DNA from: Thermoactinospora rubra
GTDB taxonomy: Bacteria > Actinomycetota > Actinomycetes > Streptosporangiales > Streptosporangiaceae
Length of the DNA stretch: 64,000 bases
Direction of reading: 5' to 3'
NCBI RefSeq assembly: GCF_002093975.1
Contig: NZ_MSZZ01000033.1
Location: 62,001-126,000, forward strand
In this document: positions 15,176-23,669 of the stretch, piece after piece
Layout of the letters: each line of letters begins with the position of its first letter
How positions within the stretch are numbered: position 1 is the stretch's first letter
Notes under the pieces: generated by a model
What the model saw: only the letters and a program-made list of their open reading frames with translations
Told to the model about the DNA's origin: nothing
Databases searched by the model: none
Translations under genes and position numbers: made by a program

Positions 15176-16922
15176 CGGGCTCCAGGCCCTCCGGCTCCTT
15201 GCCCGGGTACACCCCGGTCAGCAGCGTGCTGACGGTGTAGAGGTGCCAGGCCAGGGCGGGCTTGGCGACGACCGGGCCGGCGAACAGGGCGCGCACCTCG
15301 TCGGGGTTCACGATCGGCTCCAGCGCGTCGAGGCTGCCGAGCACCTGCTCGCGCAGGATGGCCGACAGCTCGGGGCCGGGCGAGGTGCGCCAGGACCAGC
15401 CGCCGCCCGTGGCGACCGTGGGCATGGGCGGCGGCGGGACGTGCTGCCCTGTCAGCCAGTGGGGCCACCGCTTGCGCAGCCCCTGCGTGAACCGCCACGG
15501 CTTCCCCTCGATCGGGACATCCCGCAGCTTCGGAGCGAATCGCAGAATAAGGCGATAAATCACCTCTTCTGAGAGCCGCCAGCCCTGGTCGAGGCCCAAC
15601 GCGGCCCGCACGACCCGGTTGTCCAGGAACGGCCGCACCGGATCGCCCCGGCGCAGCGAGCCGGCCCTGGCGCTGGCCTGCCACCGGCCCACCTTGTACC
15701 AGATGTAGATGTGGTCCAGCGCCTCCAGCCGGTCGGGCCGCTCCCGCCACGGCCTGGCCAGCTCGCGGGCGTGCTCGTTGGCCGCCGCGCTGAAGAGCCC
15801 GGCGTCCTTGACGAAGGTCGTGTCGATGCGCTTGAGCAGGGCCTTGTCGCTCAGGTCGGTCTGCAGCAGGTTGAGGCTGCCCGCCCGCAGCGTCTCGCCG
15901 CTCTGCCCGGACATCGTCGGCTTGCCGGAGTACGGCAGGTAGCTCACGATCGACTCGTACGCCGAGGTCATCCCCTCGCAGGTGCGCAGCGTCTCCCACG
16001 CTCTGGCCAGGGGGTGCTCGACCACGACCGCGTCCTTGCTCGCGGTCTGCTGCGGCGGGATGACCGTGTGCTCCACCCCGAGCCGGGCGGCGATCCGCCC
16101 CGCCAGGATGACGTCCGGATGGGTGTCCAGGCCGTTGGTCGTCACGCGGAACGGCACCCGCGCGGCGTGCAGCAGCGCGGCCAGGATCCGCGTGTCCCGC
16201 CCGCCGGTCAGCGCCAGGTTCACCGGCTCGCCGGCGTCCCTGAGCGGCTCCACCGTGGCCAGCAGCGCCTCGGCCAGCTCGTCGATCGCCTTCCGCTTGA
16301 GCCGCGCCGACGCGGGCGGGGGCGCCGCCTCCGGCAGCGGAGTCTCGGTGATGGTACGGCGGCCGCCCCGGATGTCGATGCGCGAGCTCGGACGCAGGGC
16401 CGTGACCCCGAGGTAGGGCGTCTCGTCCGACAGGAAGAAGCCCTGCCGGGCCATGGACTGCAGGGCCAGGACGTCGAAGGCGATCCGGTCGTCCTCCCGC
16501 GCCACCAGGTGCACCAGCAGCGCCCGGCTGCCGATCACGTGCAGGCCGGGGGTCTCGGCGTAGAAGACCGGGCACACGCGGTTGATCGCGGTGGCGGCGC
16601 TCAGCTCGCCCTCGCGCGCCACCCAGGCCGAGAAGCAGCCGCCGACCGAGTCGTCGGGCAGCCTGACGACGTCGCGCGGATCCGCGAGATGCCCGTTCAC
16701 GCCGACCACCCGGTCGCCCACGGGGTGCAGCAGCGTCGGCCGCCGGGAGTCGTCCGGCTCGTTCGTCCAGGCCAGCAGCGAGACGCCGGGGCGGTGCCAC
16801 TCCCGTCCTCTGATCACCTCCGGGGGCACCGGGAAGGCGGTCTCGATCACGGAACGGGCCCTGGCCAGGACACGATCCGGAATATCGCCCGCCTTCGCGG
16901 CCAGGCCCAAGTAGACGCGCAT
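15144..16922 (-). CDS. Asparagine-synthetase-like protein lacking the N-terminal Cys
   Basis: The 592-residue protein has a degenerate glutaminase-like N-domain (about 1-215; VGVNGHLADP, FSAWVAREG) and an ATP-PPase synthetase domain (from about 230). The expected catalytic Cys2 is absent (it starts Met-Arg-Val), so glutamine hydrolysis is unlikely. The PP-loop reads LALTGGRDTR rather than SGGxDS. It could form amide bonds from ammonia or another amine, or cyclise a peptide as lasso cyclases do, but no precursor peptide or leader peptidase lies nearby. It stands alone, divergent from the vWA lipoprotein. Confidence 0.75.
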   Translation of the reverse strand: MRVYLGLAAKAGDIPDRVLARARSVIETAFPVPPEVIRGREWHRPGVSLLAWTNEPDDSRRPTLLHPVGDRVVGVNGHLADPRDVVRLPDDSVGGCFSAWVAREGELSAATAINRVCPVFYAETPGLHVIGSRALLVHLVAREDDRIAFDVLALQSMARQGFFLSDETPYLGVTALRPSSRIDIRGGRRTITETPLPEAAPPPASARLKRKAIDELAEALLATVEPLRDAGEPVNLALTGGRDTRILAALLHAARVPFRVTTNGLDTHPDVILAGRIAARLGVEHTVIPPQQTASKDAVVVEHPLARAWETLRTCEGMTSAYESIVSYLPYSGKPTMSGQSGETLRAGSLNLLQTDLSDKALLKRIDTTFVKDAGLFSAAANEHARELARPWRERPDRLEALDHIYIWYKVGRWQASARAGSLRRGDPVRPFLDNRVVRAALGLDQGWRLSEEVIYRLILRFAPKLRDVPIEGKPWRFTQGLRKRWPHWLTGQHVPPPPMPTVATGGGWSWRTSPGPELSAILREQVLGSLDALEPIVNPDEVRALFAGPVVAKPALAWHLYTVSTLLTGVYPGKEPEGLEPVTVARPDPGR

Positions 16923-17054
16923 GGTTCACATGCGTACCGGATGTCCCCGGTTCATCACAACCGATCCAATCTTCGCCACGGTTTGCACTCGCTTGCGTAA
17001 CGGGCCCGTCCAGGAGCGTCCGGGTTCCGTCGTAGGCGGGTGGAGGTGCATGCC

Positions 17055-18536
17055 ATGAAAACCCGCCCCCTCGTTGTCGTGGTCTTAGCCGCCCTGCTGG
17101 GCCTGTCCGCCTGCGGCGGGCCCGGCGGGAGCCAGAGCGGCGCCCACGACCGGGCTCCCCAGCCGGCCCAGGCCGAGTCCAAGACCCAGTCACAGGACGA
17201 GTCGCAGGCCAGCGCCGCGCCCGAGGAGGACTCCGCCGCGGCGCAGATCTCCACCTTCGCGCTCGACGTGGACACCGCGTCCTACTCCTACGCCCGCCGT
17301 ACCCTCACAGAAGGCGGCCGCTGGCCCGAGCCCGCGTCGATCCGGCCGGAGGAGTTCGTCAACTCCTTCCGGCAGGACTACCCCGAGCCGCCGGGCGACG
17401 GCTTCGCGGTGCGCGTCGACGGCGCCCGGCTGCCCGGCCAGGAGGACGCCGCGATCGTCCGGGTCGGGCTGCGCACCCGCGCCACCGAGCAGGCCGAGCG
17501 CGGCCCGGCGAACCTGACCTTCGTCGTGGACGTCTCCGGGTCCATGGGCGAGGCGGGCCGGCTGGACCTGGTCCAGCACGCCCTCCGCAGGCTGCTGGAC
17601 CAGCTGGCGCCCGGCGACCAGGTGGCCATCGTGTCCTTCAGCGAGGACGCCCGGGTGCTGGCGGGCATGACGCCCCTGAGCGCCAGGGACGAGCTGCGCG
17701 CCGCGGTCGACGGGCTGAGCGTCGGAGGCGGCACCAACGTCGCCGCCGGGCTCGTCAAGGGCTACGAGATCGCGGCCGGCGGCTACCGGCCCGCGGCCAC
17801 CAACCGCGTCATCCTGCTGTCCGACGGGCTGGCCAACCAGGGCGACACCACCTGGCAGGGCATCCTCGAGCGGGTCAAGGAGCACGCCGGGCGGCGGATC
17901 ACGCTGCTCACGGTCGGCGTCGGGCGCGAGTACGGCGACGAGCTGATGGAGCAGCTGGCCGACAACGGCGACGGGCACGCCATCTACGTCAGCACCCAGG
18001 AGGAGGCCGACAAGGCCTTCGTCGAGCAGCTTCCGGCGACCCTGGAGCTGCGGGCCCGCGACGCCAAGGCGCAGGTGGCGTTCAACCCGTCGGTGGTGGA
18101 GGGCTACCAGCTGGTCGGCTACGACAACAGGCGGCTGGCCGCCGAGGAGTTCCGCGACGACTCCCGCGACGGCGGCGAGGTCGGGCCCGGGCACTCCGTG
18201 ACGGCTCTCTACACGGTACGGCTCAAGCCGGGCGCCTCCGGGCAGATCGCCACGGCCACCGTCCGCTGGCAGGACCCGGACACCAGGCAGCCGGCCGAGG
18301 CCAGCGCGACCGTCGCCTCGGCGCAGCTGGCCGAGCGGCTGTGGGCGGACGCCTCGCCGCGGCTGCAGGTGGACGTGGTGGCGGCGGCCTTCGCCCTGTA
18401 CATGCGCGACCGCGAGGCCTTCGGGATGGACCTCGGGACGCTGGCGGAGCAGGCGCGCCGGCTCGCCGGCGAGGTGGAGGACCCGATGGTGGCCGAGCTG
18501 GCCGGGCTCATCGACACCGCCAGGTCGGTCGGCTGA
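17055..18536 (+). CDS. Lipoprotein with von Willebrand factor A domain (YfbK-like)
   Basis: The 493-residue protein has a signal peptide with lipobox LSAC (Cys about residue 20), a charged Gln/Ser/Ala-rich linker, and the vWF N-terminal block ISTFALDVDTASYSYARR. A full MIDAS metal site follows: DVSGS, Thr in GGTNVAAGL and Asp in LLSDGLAN. A C-terminal YfbK/DUF3520-like domain completes it. It should sit on the outer face of the membrane and bind a protein ligand through Mg2+. GGAGG eight bases before ATG 17055 sets the start. Regulation and partner are unknown. Confidence 0.87.
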   Translation: MKTRPLVVVVLAALLGLSACGGPGGSQSGAHDRAPQPAQAESKTQSQDESQASAAPEEDSAAAQISTFALDVDTASYSYARRTLTEGGRWPEPASIRPEEFVNSFRQDYPEPPGDGFAVRVDGARLPGQEDAAIVRVGLRTRATEQAERGPANLTFVVDVSGSMGEAGRLDLVQHALRRLLDQLAPGDQVAIVSFSEDARVLAGMTPLSARDELRAAVDGLSVGGGTNVAAGLVKGYEIAAGGYRPAATNRVILLSDGLANQGDTTWQGILERVKEHAGRRITLLTVGVGREYGDELMEQLADNGDGHAIYVSTQEEADKAFVEQLPATLELRARDAKAQVAFNPSVVEGYQLVGYDNRRLAAEEFRDDSRDGGEVGPGHSVTALYTVRLKPGASGQIATATVRWQDPDTRQPAEASATVASAQLAERLWADASPRLQVDVVAAAFALYMRDREAFGMDLGTLAEQARRLAGEVEDPMVAELAGLIDTARSVG

Positions 18537-18561
18537 CCCGAGGCCGGGGAGCGGGCCCGGG

Positions 18562-18774
18562 TCAGCGGCGGCCGAAGATCGGCACGTCCGCCCCGGGCCC
18601 CGTCCCGAAGTGGTACTCGTAGAGGGCCTGCGCGAACTCGTCCTTGGACAGCAGGCCGTCGAGGTAGCCGTCGCCGTTCATGTCGCTGGAGTCGAAGGCG
18701 TAGCCCGCGTTGCGCGCGTGCCGGTTCGTCCCTCGCCCGTCACCCGTCAGTGGGAGGGCTTCCACATGGGTCAT
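18562..18774 (-). CDS. Short EF-hand protein, possibly a remnant
   Basis: A 70-residue frame starts MTHVEALP and contains one EF-hand-like loop, DMNGDGYLDGLLSKDEF, followed by ALYEYHFGTGPGADVPIFG. This matches the last EF-hand of longer actinobacterial calcium-binding proteins. Relative to the canonical 12-residue loop it carries four extra residues, explained by an imperfect 12-bp tandem duplication (GACGGCTACCTC then GACGGCCTGCTG). The length and altered loop suggest a decayed gene, though it could be expressed. Confidence 0.45.
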   Translation of the reverse strand: MTHVEALPLTGDGRGTNRHARNAGYAFDSSDMNGDGYLDGLLSKDEFAQALYEYHFGTGPGADVPIFGRR

Positions 18775-18877
18775 GTAACGGAAGGTATCAACTCGGACAC
18801 CCACTGTGCCGGTGCTTGCGGATGTCCGAGGCACTGGTCGAAGTCCTATAGACTTGCGAGGTGCCGTTCGCGGCAGC

Positions 18878-18950
18878 GGGGCTATGGCGCAGTTGGTAGC
18901 GCGCCTCCATGGCATGGAGGAGGTCTGGGGTTCGAATCCCCATAGCTCCA
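18878..18950 (+). tRNA. tRNA-Ala (anticodon GGC), second copy
   Basis: The 73-nt cloverleaf has acceptor stem GGGGCTA/TAGCTCC, anticodon loop ATGGCAT and T-loop GTTCGAATC. The anticodon is GGC, as in the copy at 79, but the D-arm, variable region and T-stem differ at several positions. A TAGACT hexamer lies at 18849-18854 upstream. A strong terminator follows. Confidence 0.95.
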
Positions 18951-18959
18951 CCCGGTCCT

Positions 18960-19001
18960 GTGAAGAGGCGGCCGAGCTTTCCGGCTCGGCCGCCTCTTCA
19001 C
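18960..19001. terminator. Bidirectional terminator between tRNA-Ala and GYD gene
   Basis: A perfect 18-bp stem (GTGAAGAGGCGGCCGAGC and its complement) with a six-base loop lies between the tRNA and the convergent gene at 19004. TTT follows on the plus side and the tRNA lies on the other, so it can stop transcription from both. Confidence 0.85.
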
Positions 19002-19003
19002 TT

Positions 19004-19288
19004 TCATGACAGCAGCTGGCGCACCTCGTCCATGGAGAAGCAGCGCAACGTCTCCGTCGTGGCGTTGCCGCGGCCGGCGATGAGGAAGGCCAGCTTGGCC
19101 ATGGTCTCGTCGTCGGGCGCCTCCCCGAGGGCGACCTGGTCGTACTGCCCCATCGTGACGAAGACGCCCAGCAGCCTGCCTCCCATCTCCTCGAAGCGCT
19201 GCTTGACCTGCTCCACCCTGTCCGGCAGGGTGGCGACGTCGCGACGGCCCTGGTCGGTCCACCGCAGCAGGGTGACGTAGGTCGGCAT
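19004..19288 (-). CDS. GYD domain protein
   Basis: The 94-residue protein is a one-domain GYD protein. It shows MPTYVTLLRWTDQG, then the conserved middle VFVTMGQYDQVALGEAPDDE and a C-terminal helix. The family is a ferredoxin-like dimeric alpha-beta barrel with no established activity. It lies 24 bases downstream of the cupin gene in the same orientation, so the two likely form an operon that ends at the terminator at 18960. Confidence 0.85.
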   Translation of the reverse strand: MPTYVTLLRWTDQGRRDVATLPDRVEQVKQRFEEMGGRLLGVFVTMGQYDQVALGEAPDDETMAKLAFLIAGRGNATTETLRCFSMDEVRQLLS

Positions 19289-19312
19289 GGTTCCCCCGAT
19301 CCCGCGGCGGCC

Positions 19313-19675
19313 TCAGCGCCGCTTGGCGTAGTCGCCGAATTCGCCGAAGTCCAGCATGACGCACTGGTCCGAGCCCACGACCTCGGCGTCGTGGTTGGGC
19401 GGAATGGTGAATACGTCGCCGGGCCCCACCTCGTGCTCGGTGCCGTCCTGCATGAAGATCCGCATGCGTCCGGACAGGACGTAGCCGAGGTGCGAGACCT
19501 CGCACAGCTCGGTGCCGGCGATGGGCTTGACGTTTCGCGACCACCGCCAGCCGGGCTCGAAGGTGCCGCGCCCGACCGTCCGGTCGCCCAGCGTCACCAC
19601 GTCGGCCCTGCCGTTGCCCTCGAACGGGCGTGTCTCGTCGGGCTTGTCGAAGTTCTTGACCTGCATCTGTGCCAC
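19313..19675 (-). CDS. Cupin-domain protein
   Basis: The 120-residue single cupin has a conserved fold core: ELCEVSHLGYVLSGRMRIFM, then HEVGPGDVFTIPPNHDAEVVG. The metal-binding His/Glu positions are only partly recognisable. Such proteins are small-molecule binding or dioxygenase-like barrels; no substrate is evident. GTG 19675 is preferred because GGGGGGA lies six bases upstream; TTG 19693 is the longer alternative. It is upstream of the GYD gene, which may be translated from the same transcript. Confidence 0.8.
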   Translation of the reverse strand: MAQMQVKNFDKPDETRPFEGNGRADVVTLGDRTVGRGTFEPGWRWSRNVKPIAGTELCEVSHLGYVLSGRMRIFMQDGTEHEVGPGDVFTIPPNHDAEVVGSDQCVMLDFGEFGDYAKRR

Positions 19676-19758
19676 CGTCGTTCCCCCCGTCAATGGCGAT
19701 TCGTGGGGGTCCTACCCGGCCCGCGTCGCCCGACACGGGGCGCGGACCGCCTGACCCG

Positions 19759-20709
19759 CTAGGAGGCCCGGAACGTCTGCCGGTAGGCCAGCGGCGAGAC
19801 CCCCACCACGGCGTTCAGGTGCTGACGCAGCGAGACGGCGCTGCCGAACCCCGAGCGCCGCGCCACCTGGTCCACGGTCAGGTCCGAGGTCTCCAGCAGG
19901 TGCCGCGCCAGCTCCACCCGCTGCCTGATCAGCCACTGCGCGGGCGACAGCCCGGTCTCCTGGCGGAAGCGCCGGGTGAAGGTCCGCACGCTCATGCGGG
20001 CGTGCCCGGCGAGGGTGGCGAGGTCGAGCGGCTGGTCCAGGCGCTCCAGCGCCCACGCCCGGGTGGCCGCGGTGCCCGTCCCGGAGGCGGGCGGGAGCGG
20101 CCGTTCGATGTACTGCGCCTGCCCGCCCTCGCGCCAGGGCGGCATGACGCAGCGGCGGGCCGTACGGTTGGCCACCTCGCTGCCGTGGTCGCGGCGGACC
20201 ACGTGCAGGCACAGGTCCAGCCCGGCGGCGACGCCGGCGGAGGTCAGCACGTCGCCGTCGTCGACGAACAGCACGTCGGGGTCGAGCCTCACCCGCGGGA
20301 ACAGGCGGCGGAAGCGCTCGGCGTCGCGCCAGTGGGTGGTGGCCGGGCGGCCGTCGAGGAGCCCGGCGGCGGCCAGGACGAAGGCGCCGGTGCAGATCGA
20401 CATGACCCGGGGCCTGCCCCGCAGGGCCTCGCGCAGGACGTCCGGGATGGTCCCGTCGCGCACCACCTCGCCGCCGTGGACGCCCGGGACGACGACGGTG
20501 TCGGCCCCCTCCAGGGCCTCCAGGCCGTGGTCGGGCAGCACGCTGTAGCCGACGTGCGAGCGCACCGGGCCGCCGTCGACCGAGCACGTGACCACCTCGT
20601 AGAGGTGCTCCCCGTCGGCCGTGCGGGCGGCCCAGAAGATCTGCCCGGGCGCGCCGAGGTCCAGCGGGGCGAACTTGTCCAGCACCAGGACCGCTACACG
20701 ATGCACCAT
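19759..20709 (-). CDS. GlxA/FtrA-type AraC-family regulator
   Basis: The 316-residue protein has an N-terminal DJ-1/PfpI-like sensor domain (VAVLVLDKFAPLDLGAPGQIF; SICTGAFVLAAAGLLDGRPATTHW) and a C-terminal AraC domain (LAGHARMSVRTFTRRFRQETG and SGFGSAVSLRQHLN). It is a paralogue of the regulator at 12744. ATG 20709 matches the family start; a longer open frame upstream is antisense to the divergent MFS gene and is a shadow. Only 72 bases separate it from that MFS gene, so it probably controls it. Confidence 0.87.
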   Translation of the reverse strand: MVHRVAVLVLDKFAPLDLGAPGQIFWAARTADGEHLYEVVTCSVDGGPVRSHVGYSVLPDHGLEALEGADTVVVPGVHGGEVVRDGTIPDVLREALRGRPRVMSICTGAFVLAAAGLLDGRPATTHWRDAERFRRLFPRVRLDPDVLFVDDGDVLTSAGVAAGLDLCLHVVRRDHGSEVANRTARRCVMPPWREGGQAQYIERPLPPASGTGTAATRAWALERLDQPLDLATLAGHARMSVRTFTRRFRQETGLSPAQWLIRQRVELARHLLETSDLTVDQVARRSGFGSAVSLRQHLNAVVGVSPLAYRQTFRAS

Positions 20710-20781
20710 GGCCGGATTCTTGCACACATTGGCTTTCCGGCCACTCGCCGGGCGGCGCCGGGAGCCAGAAGGATCGGGGCC

Positions 20782-22080
20782 ATGCACCGCGCCTGGTTCG
20801 TCGCCGCCGTCGCCTTCGTCGCCATCCTGGGAGCAGCGGGCTTCCGCGCCACGCCCGGAGTGATGATCACCCCGCTGCACGAGGAGTTCGGCTGGAGCAC
20901 CGCCACGATCTCGCTCGCCGTCTCGGTCAACCTCGTCCTGTACGGCCTGACCGCGCCGTTCGCCGCCGCGCTCATGGACAGGTTCGGCATGCGGCGCGTG
21001 GTCTCGCTCGCGCTGCTGCTGGTGGCGGCTGGCAGCGGCCTGACGGTCGTCATGACGGCGAGCTGGCACCTGCTGCTCCTGTGGGGCGTGCTGGTGGGCC
21101 TGGGCACCGGCTCGATGGCGCTGGTGTTCGTGGCCACGGTGACCGACCGCTGGTTCGTCCGGCACCGCGGCCTGGTCACCGGCGTGCTCACCGCCGCGGG
21201 CGCCACCGGCCAGCTGATCTTCCTGCCCGTCCTGGCCCACCTGGCGGGCGGGCCCGGCTGGCGGACGGCCTCCCTCACCGTGGCGGGCGCGGCGCTGGCC
21301 GTCGTGCCGCTGGTCTGGTGGCTGCTCCGCGACCGTCCCGAGGACGTCGGCACCACCGCGCTGGGCGCCGAACCCGGCGCCCGCCGTACGGAACCGGTGC
21401 GGGCCAACGCGGCGGTCAGGGCCGTCACGGTCCTCGGGCGGGCGGCGCGGACCCGGCCGTTCTGGCTGCTGGCCTGCGGCTTCGCCATCTGCGGCGCGAG
21501 CACCAACGGCCTGGTGGGCACCCACTTCATCCCGGCGGCCCACGACCACGGCATGCCGCAGCCGACCGCCGCCGGGCTGCTCGCGCTGATCGGGATCTTC
21601 GACATCGCCGGGACCGTCGTGTCGGGCTGGCTGAGCGACAGGATCGACCCCAGGCTGCTGCTCGGCGTCTACTACGGCCTGCGCGGGCTGAGCCTGATGG
21701 TCCTGCCCGGCCTGTTCGCGGCCACCGCCGAGCCGAGCATGCTGGTGTTCGTCGTCTTCTACGGGCTGGACTGGGTGGCGACCGTCCCGCCCACCGTGGC
21801 GCTGTGCCGCAGGATCTACGGGGCCGACGGGGCCGTGGTGTTCGGCTGGGTGTTCGGCTCCCACCAGGTCGGCGCGGCCGTCGCCGCCGTGGCGGCGGGC
21901 CTGACCCGCGACCAGCTGGGCGCCTACGATCTGGCCTGGTACGGCGCCGGCGCGCTGTGCCTGCTGGCGGCGGGAATGTCGCTGGCCGTCGGGCGCGTTG
22001 GAAGGCGGCGTGATGATGGTTCTCCCGCTGGTGGTCAGGATCGAGCGAGCCAGCCCGCCGGAGCGCACGGACGCGCTTGA
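20782..22080 (+). CDS. MFS transporter (oxalate/formate or monocarboxylate type)
   Basis: The 432-residue integral membrane protein has about 12 transmembrane helices. It carries the loop 2-3 signature MDRFGMRRV, the family-typical FGWSTATISLAVSVNL at the end of helix 1-2, and a second RRDRP-like loop. It resembles OxlT/MCT-type transporters of organic anions. It is divergent from a GlxA regulator, a common regulator-transporter pairing. The last 68 bases overlap the start of the next gene out of frame, so the two are probably coupled. Confidence 0.83.
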   Translation: MHRAWFVAAVAFVAILGAAGFRATPGVMITPLHEEFGWSTATISLAVSVNLVLYGLTAPFAAALMDRFGMRRVVSLALLLVAAGSGLTVVMTASWHLLLLWGVLVGLGTGSMALVFVATVTDRWFVRHRGLVTGVLTAAGATGQLIFLPVLAHLAGGPGWRTASLTVAGAALAVVPLVWWLLRDRPEDVGTTALGAEPGARRTEPVRANAAVRAVTVLGRAARTRPFWLLACGFAICGASTNGLVGTHFIPAAHDHGMPQPTAAGLLALIGIFDIAGTVVSGWLSDRIDPRLLLGVYYGLRGLSLMVLPGLFAATAEPSMLVFVVFYGLDWVATVPPTVALCRRIYGADGAVVFGWVFGSHQVGAAVAAVAAGLTRDQLGAYDLAWYGAGALCLLAAGMSLAVGRVGRRRDDGSPAGGQDRASQPAGAHGRA

Positions 22081-22648
22081 GGCCGCGGCCATGGCCGTGC
22101 TGAGCATGCTGGCCGACCCGGGGGAGTGGGCCGGCGAGATCGACGCCTGGGAGGCCAGTGGCAGGATCCGCAAGGTGGTGCGCCGGGCGCGCGGCGCGGA
22201 ATGGCGCCGGGCCGTCGCGCTGCCGGGCCGCACGATCGAGCACCGCACGGCCGAGGTGCGCGTGCACCCGCCCGTCCCGCTCGACGACTGGCCGCGCGAC
22301 CTGGCCAGGCTCCAGGTCTCGGGCACCGAGCTGACCGACACCCAGGCGTACGGCGAGCCGCGGCCGCCCGTGCTGTGGGAGAACCCGGCGCTGGGCATGT
22401 CCGCGGGCAAGGCGATGGCCCAGGCCGGTCACGCGGCGCAGCTGGCCTGGTGGTCCGCCTCGGCCGAGGACCGGGAGGCCTGGCGCGCCAAGGGCCTGGA
22501 GGTGGCCGTGCGCACGGCGGCGCAGGAGCGGTTCGACCGGCTGGCGGCCTCCGGGCGGCCCGTGGTGCGCGACGCCGGGTTCACGGAGATCGCTCCGGGA
22601 TCGTGCACGTTCGTCGCCGACGTGCCCTGGGTCACCCCAGTGCGATGA
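22013..22648 (+). CDS. Peptidyl-tRNA hydrolase, Pth2-like
   Basis: The 211-residue protein has a C-terminal half with the Pth2 signature NPALGMSAGKAMAQAGHAA, followed by a helix-rich region and the family-type end. An N-terminal extension of about 120 residues (VLPLVVRIERASPPER onward) is typical of the actinobacterial version. Pth2 enzymes release tRNA from stalled peptidyl-tRNA. The start at 22013 has GGAAGG seven bases upstream. It overlaps the end of the MFS gene by 68 bases and the convergent DUF3616 gene by 17 bases. Confidence 0.75.
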   Translation: MMVLPLVVRIERASPPERTDALEAAAMAVLSMLADPGEWAGEIDAWEASGRIRKVVRRARGAEWRRAVALPGRTIEHRTAEVRVHPPVPLDDWPRDLARLQVSGTELTDTQAYGEPRPPVLWENPALGMSAGKAMAQAGHAAQLAWWSASAEDREAWRAKGLEVAVRTAAQERFDRLAASGRPVVRDAGFTEIAPGSCTFVADVPWVTPVR

Positions 22649-23579
22649 CGTCGGCGTAGACGCCCTCGGGCGTCAGCCGGTCGGGACACGGGCTGTCGTA
22701 GACCACCAGGAGCCCGCCGCCGGGCAGCACGGCCACGCCCTCGGGACGGTCGCAGCCCACCCCGTGCGGCAGCTCCGCCACGACCTCCACCTCGTGCTCG
22801 ACCGTCCTGCCCGGGTCCGGCCGCCAGCGCGCCAGCCGTACCGGCCCGTCCAGGTCCATGCTGGGCCCGGCGAGCAGCAGCAGGTCCTCGCCGTAGGGGC
22901 ACATGTCCCGCACGCCCAGGCCGCCCAGGTTCAGGAAGTGCTTGCGGTACGGCTCCCGCATCCGCAGCCGCGCGCCGTCCGCCTCCACCCGCAGGCTCAG
23001 CACGCACGCCCAGCCGCGCAGCACCGGGCCGCGCAGCCCCACGTACACCCGGCCGCCGGCCACCGCGATGCCCTCGATGTCCAGGCCGTTGTCCTTGCCG
23101 GGAAGCGCCAGGAACGGTCCGAGGTGCGGGTCGTCACGGAGATGGGCGGCCAGGTTGCCGGCTCCCGCCATGATGGCGCCCTTGGCCGGCACGCCGTCGC
23201 GCAGCGGCAGCCGTACCAGGACGAACCGGTTCTCCTCCCGCACCACGGTGGCCAGGCGCCGCTCGGGGTCCTTCGAGGTCGGCTTGACGCGGCGGCGCTT
23301 GAGGCTGTGCGAGCCGATCGCCCACAGGTGCCCCTCGTGCAGGGCCAGGCCCTCGATGTCGGCCTCGTCGTCGGGACCGGCCGGCAGGTCGACGTAGTCG
23401 CCGAGCCGGAAGCTGCGCTGGCCGGCGTACATCTCGCCGGTCCACGTGAGGTGTTCCACCGTGGCGGTCTCGTCGCCCGCGACCCACAGCCCGCCAGAGT
23501 CGCCGCGCACGGCGGACAGGTTGGTGTGCGTGCGCGCCGCCCGCGACACCTCGTCAAAGCGCAGTTCGACCCGGTTCAC
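22632..23579 (-). CDS. DUF3616 beta-propeller-like protein
   Basis: The 315-residue protein matches the DUF3616 pattern: an N-terminal NLSAVRGDSGGLWVAGDET, then repeated blade-like segments (DIEGLALHEGHLWAIGSHS; LDIEGIAVAGGRVYVGLRG; RPEGVAVLPGGGLLVVYDS). The repeats suggest a propeller. Function is unknown and no signal peptide is present. GTG 23579 starts just before the family-conserved VELRF; the open frame further upstream is antisense to the next genes and discarded. Confidence 0.83.
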   Translation of the reverse strand: MNRVELRFDEVSRAARTHTNLSAVRGDSGGLWVAGDETATVEHLTWTGEMYAGQRSFRLGDYVDLPAGPDDEADIEGLALHEGHLWAIGSHSLKRRRVKPTSKDPERRLATVVREENRFVLVRLPLRDGVPAKGAIMAGAGNLAAHLRDDPHLGPFLALPGKDNGLDIEGIAVAGGRVYVGLRGPVLRGWACVLSLRVEADGARLRMREPYRKHFLNLGGLGVRDMCPYGEDLLLLAGPSMDLDGPVRLARWRPDPGRTVEHEVEVVAELPHGVGCDRPEGVAVLPGGGLLVVYDSPCPDRLTPEGVYADVIALG

Positions 23580-23669
23580 CCCGACATGATGACACTTCGG
23601 CCACGACGTGGGCGTGAGGGGCGCGGATGCCGTACGCTCCCGATCGTGCTCGATGGGGAAGGTGAGACC

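Noticed and set aside
15144..16922. Lasso-peptide cluster around the asparagine-synthetase-like gene
   Set aside because: No precursor peptide, leader peptidase or RRE gene is found on either side.
22764..23645. Long open frame running in front of the 23670 gene
   Set aside because: It is antisense to the DUF3616 gene and its composition (His/Gln/Arg/Val-rich) is typical of GC-rich shadow frames.
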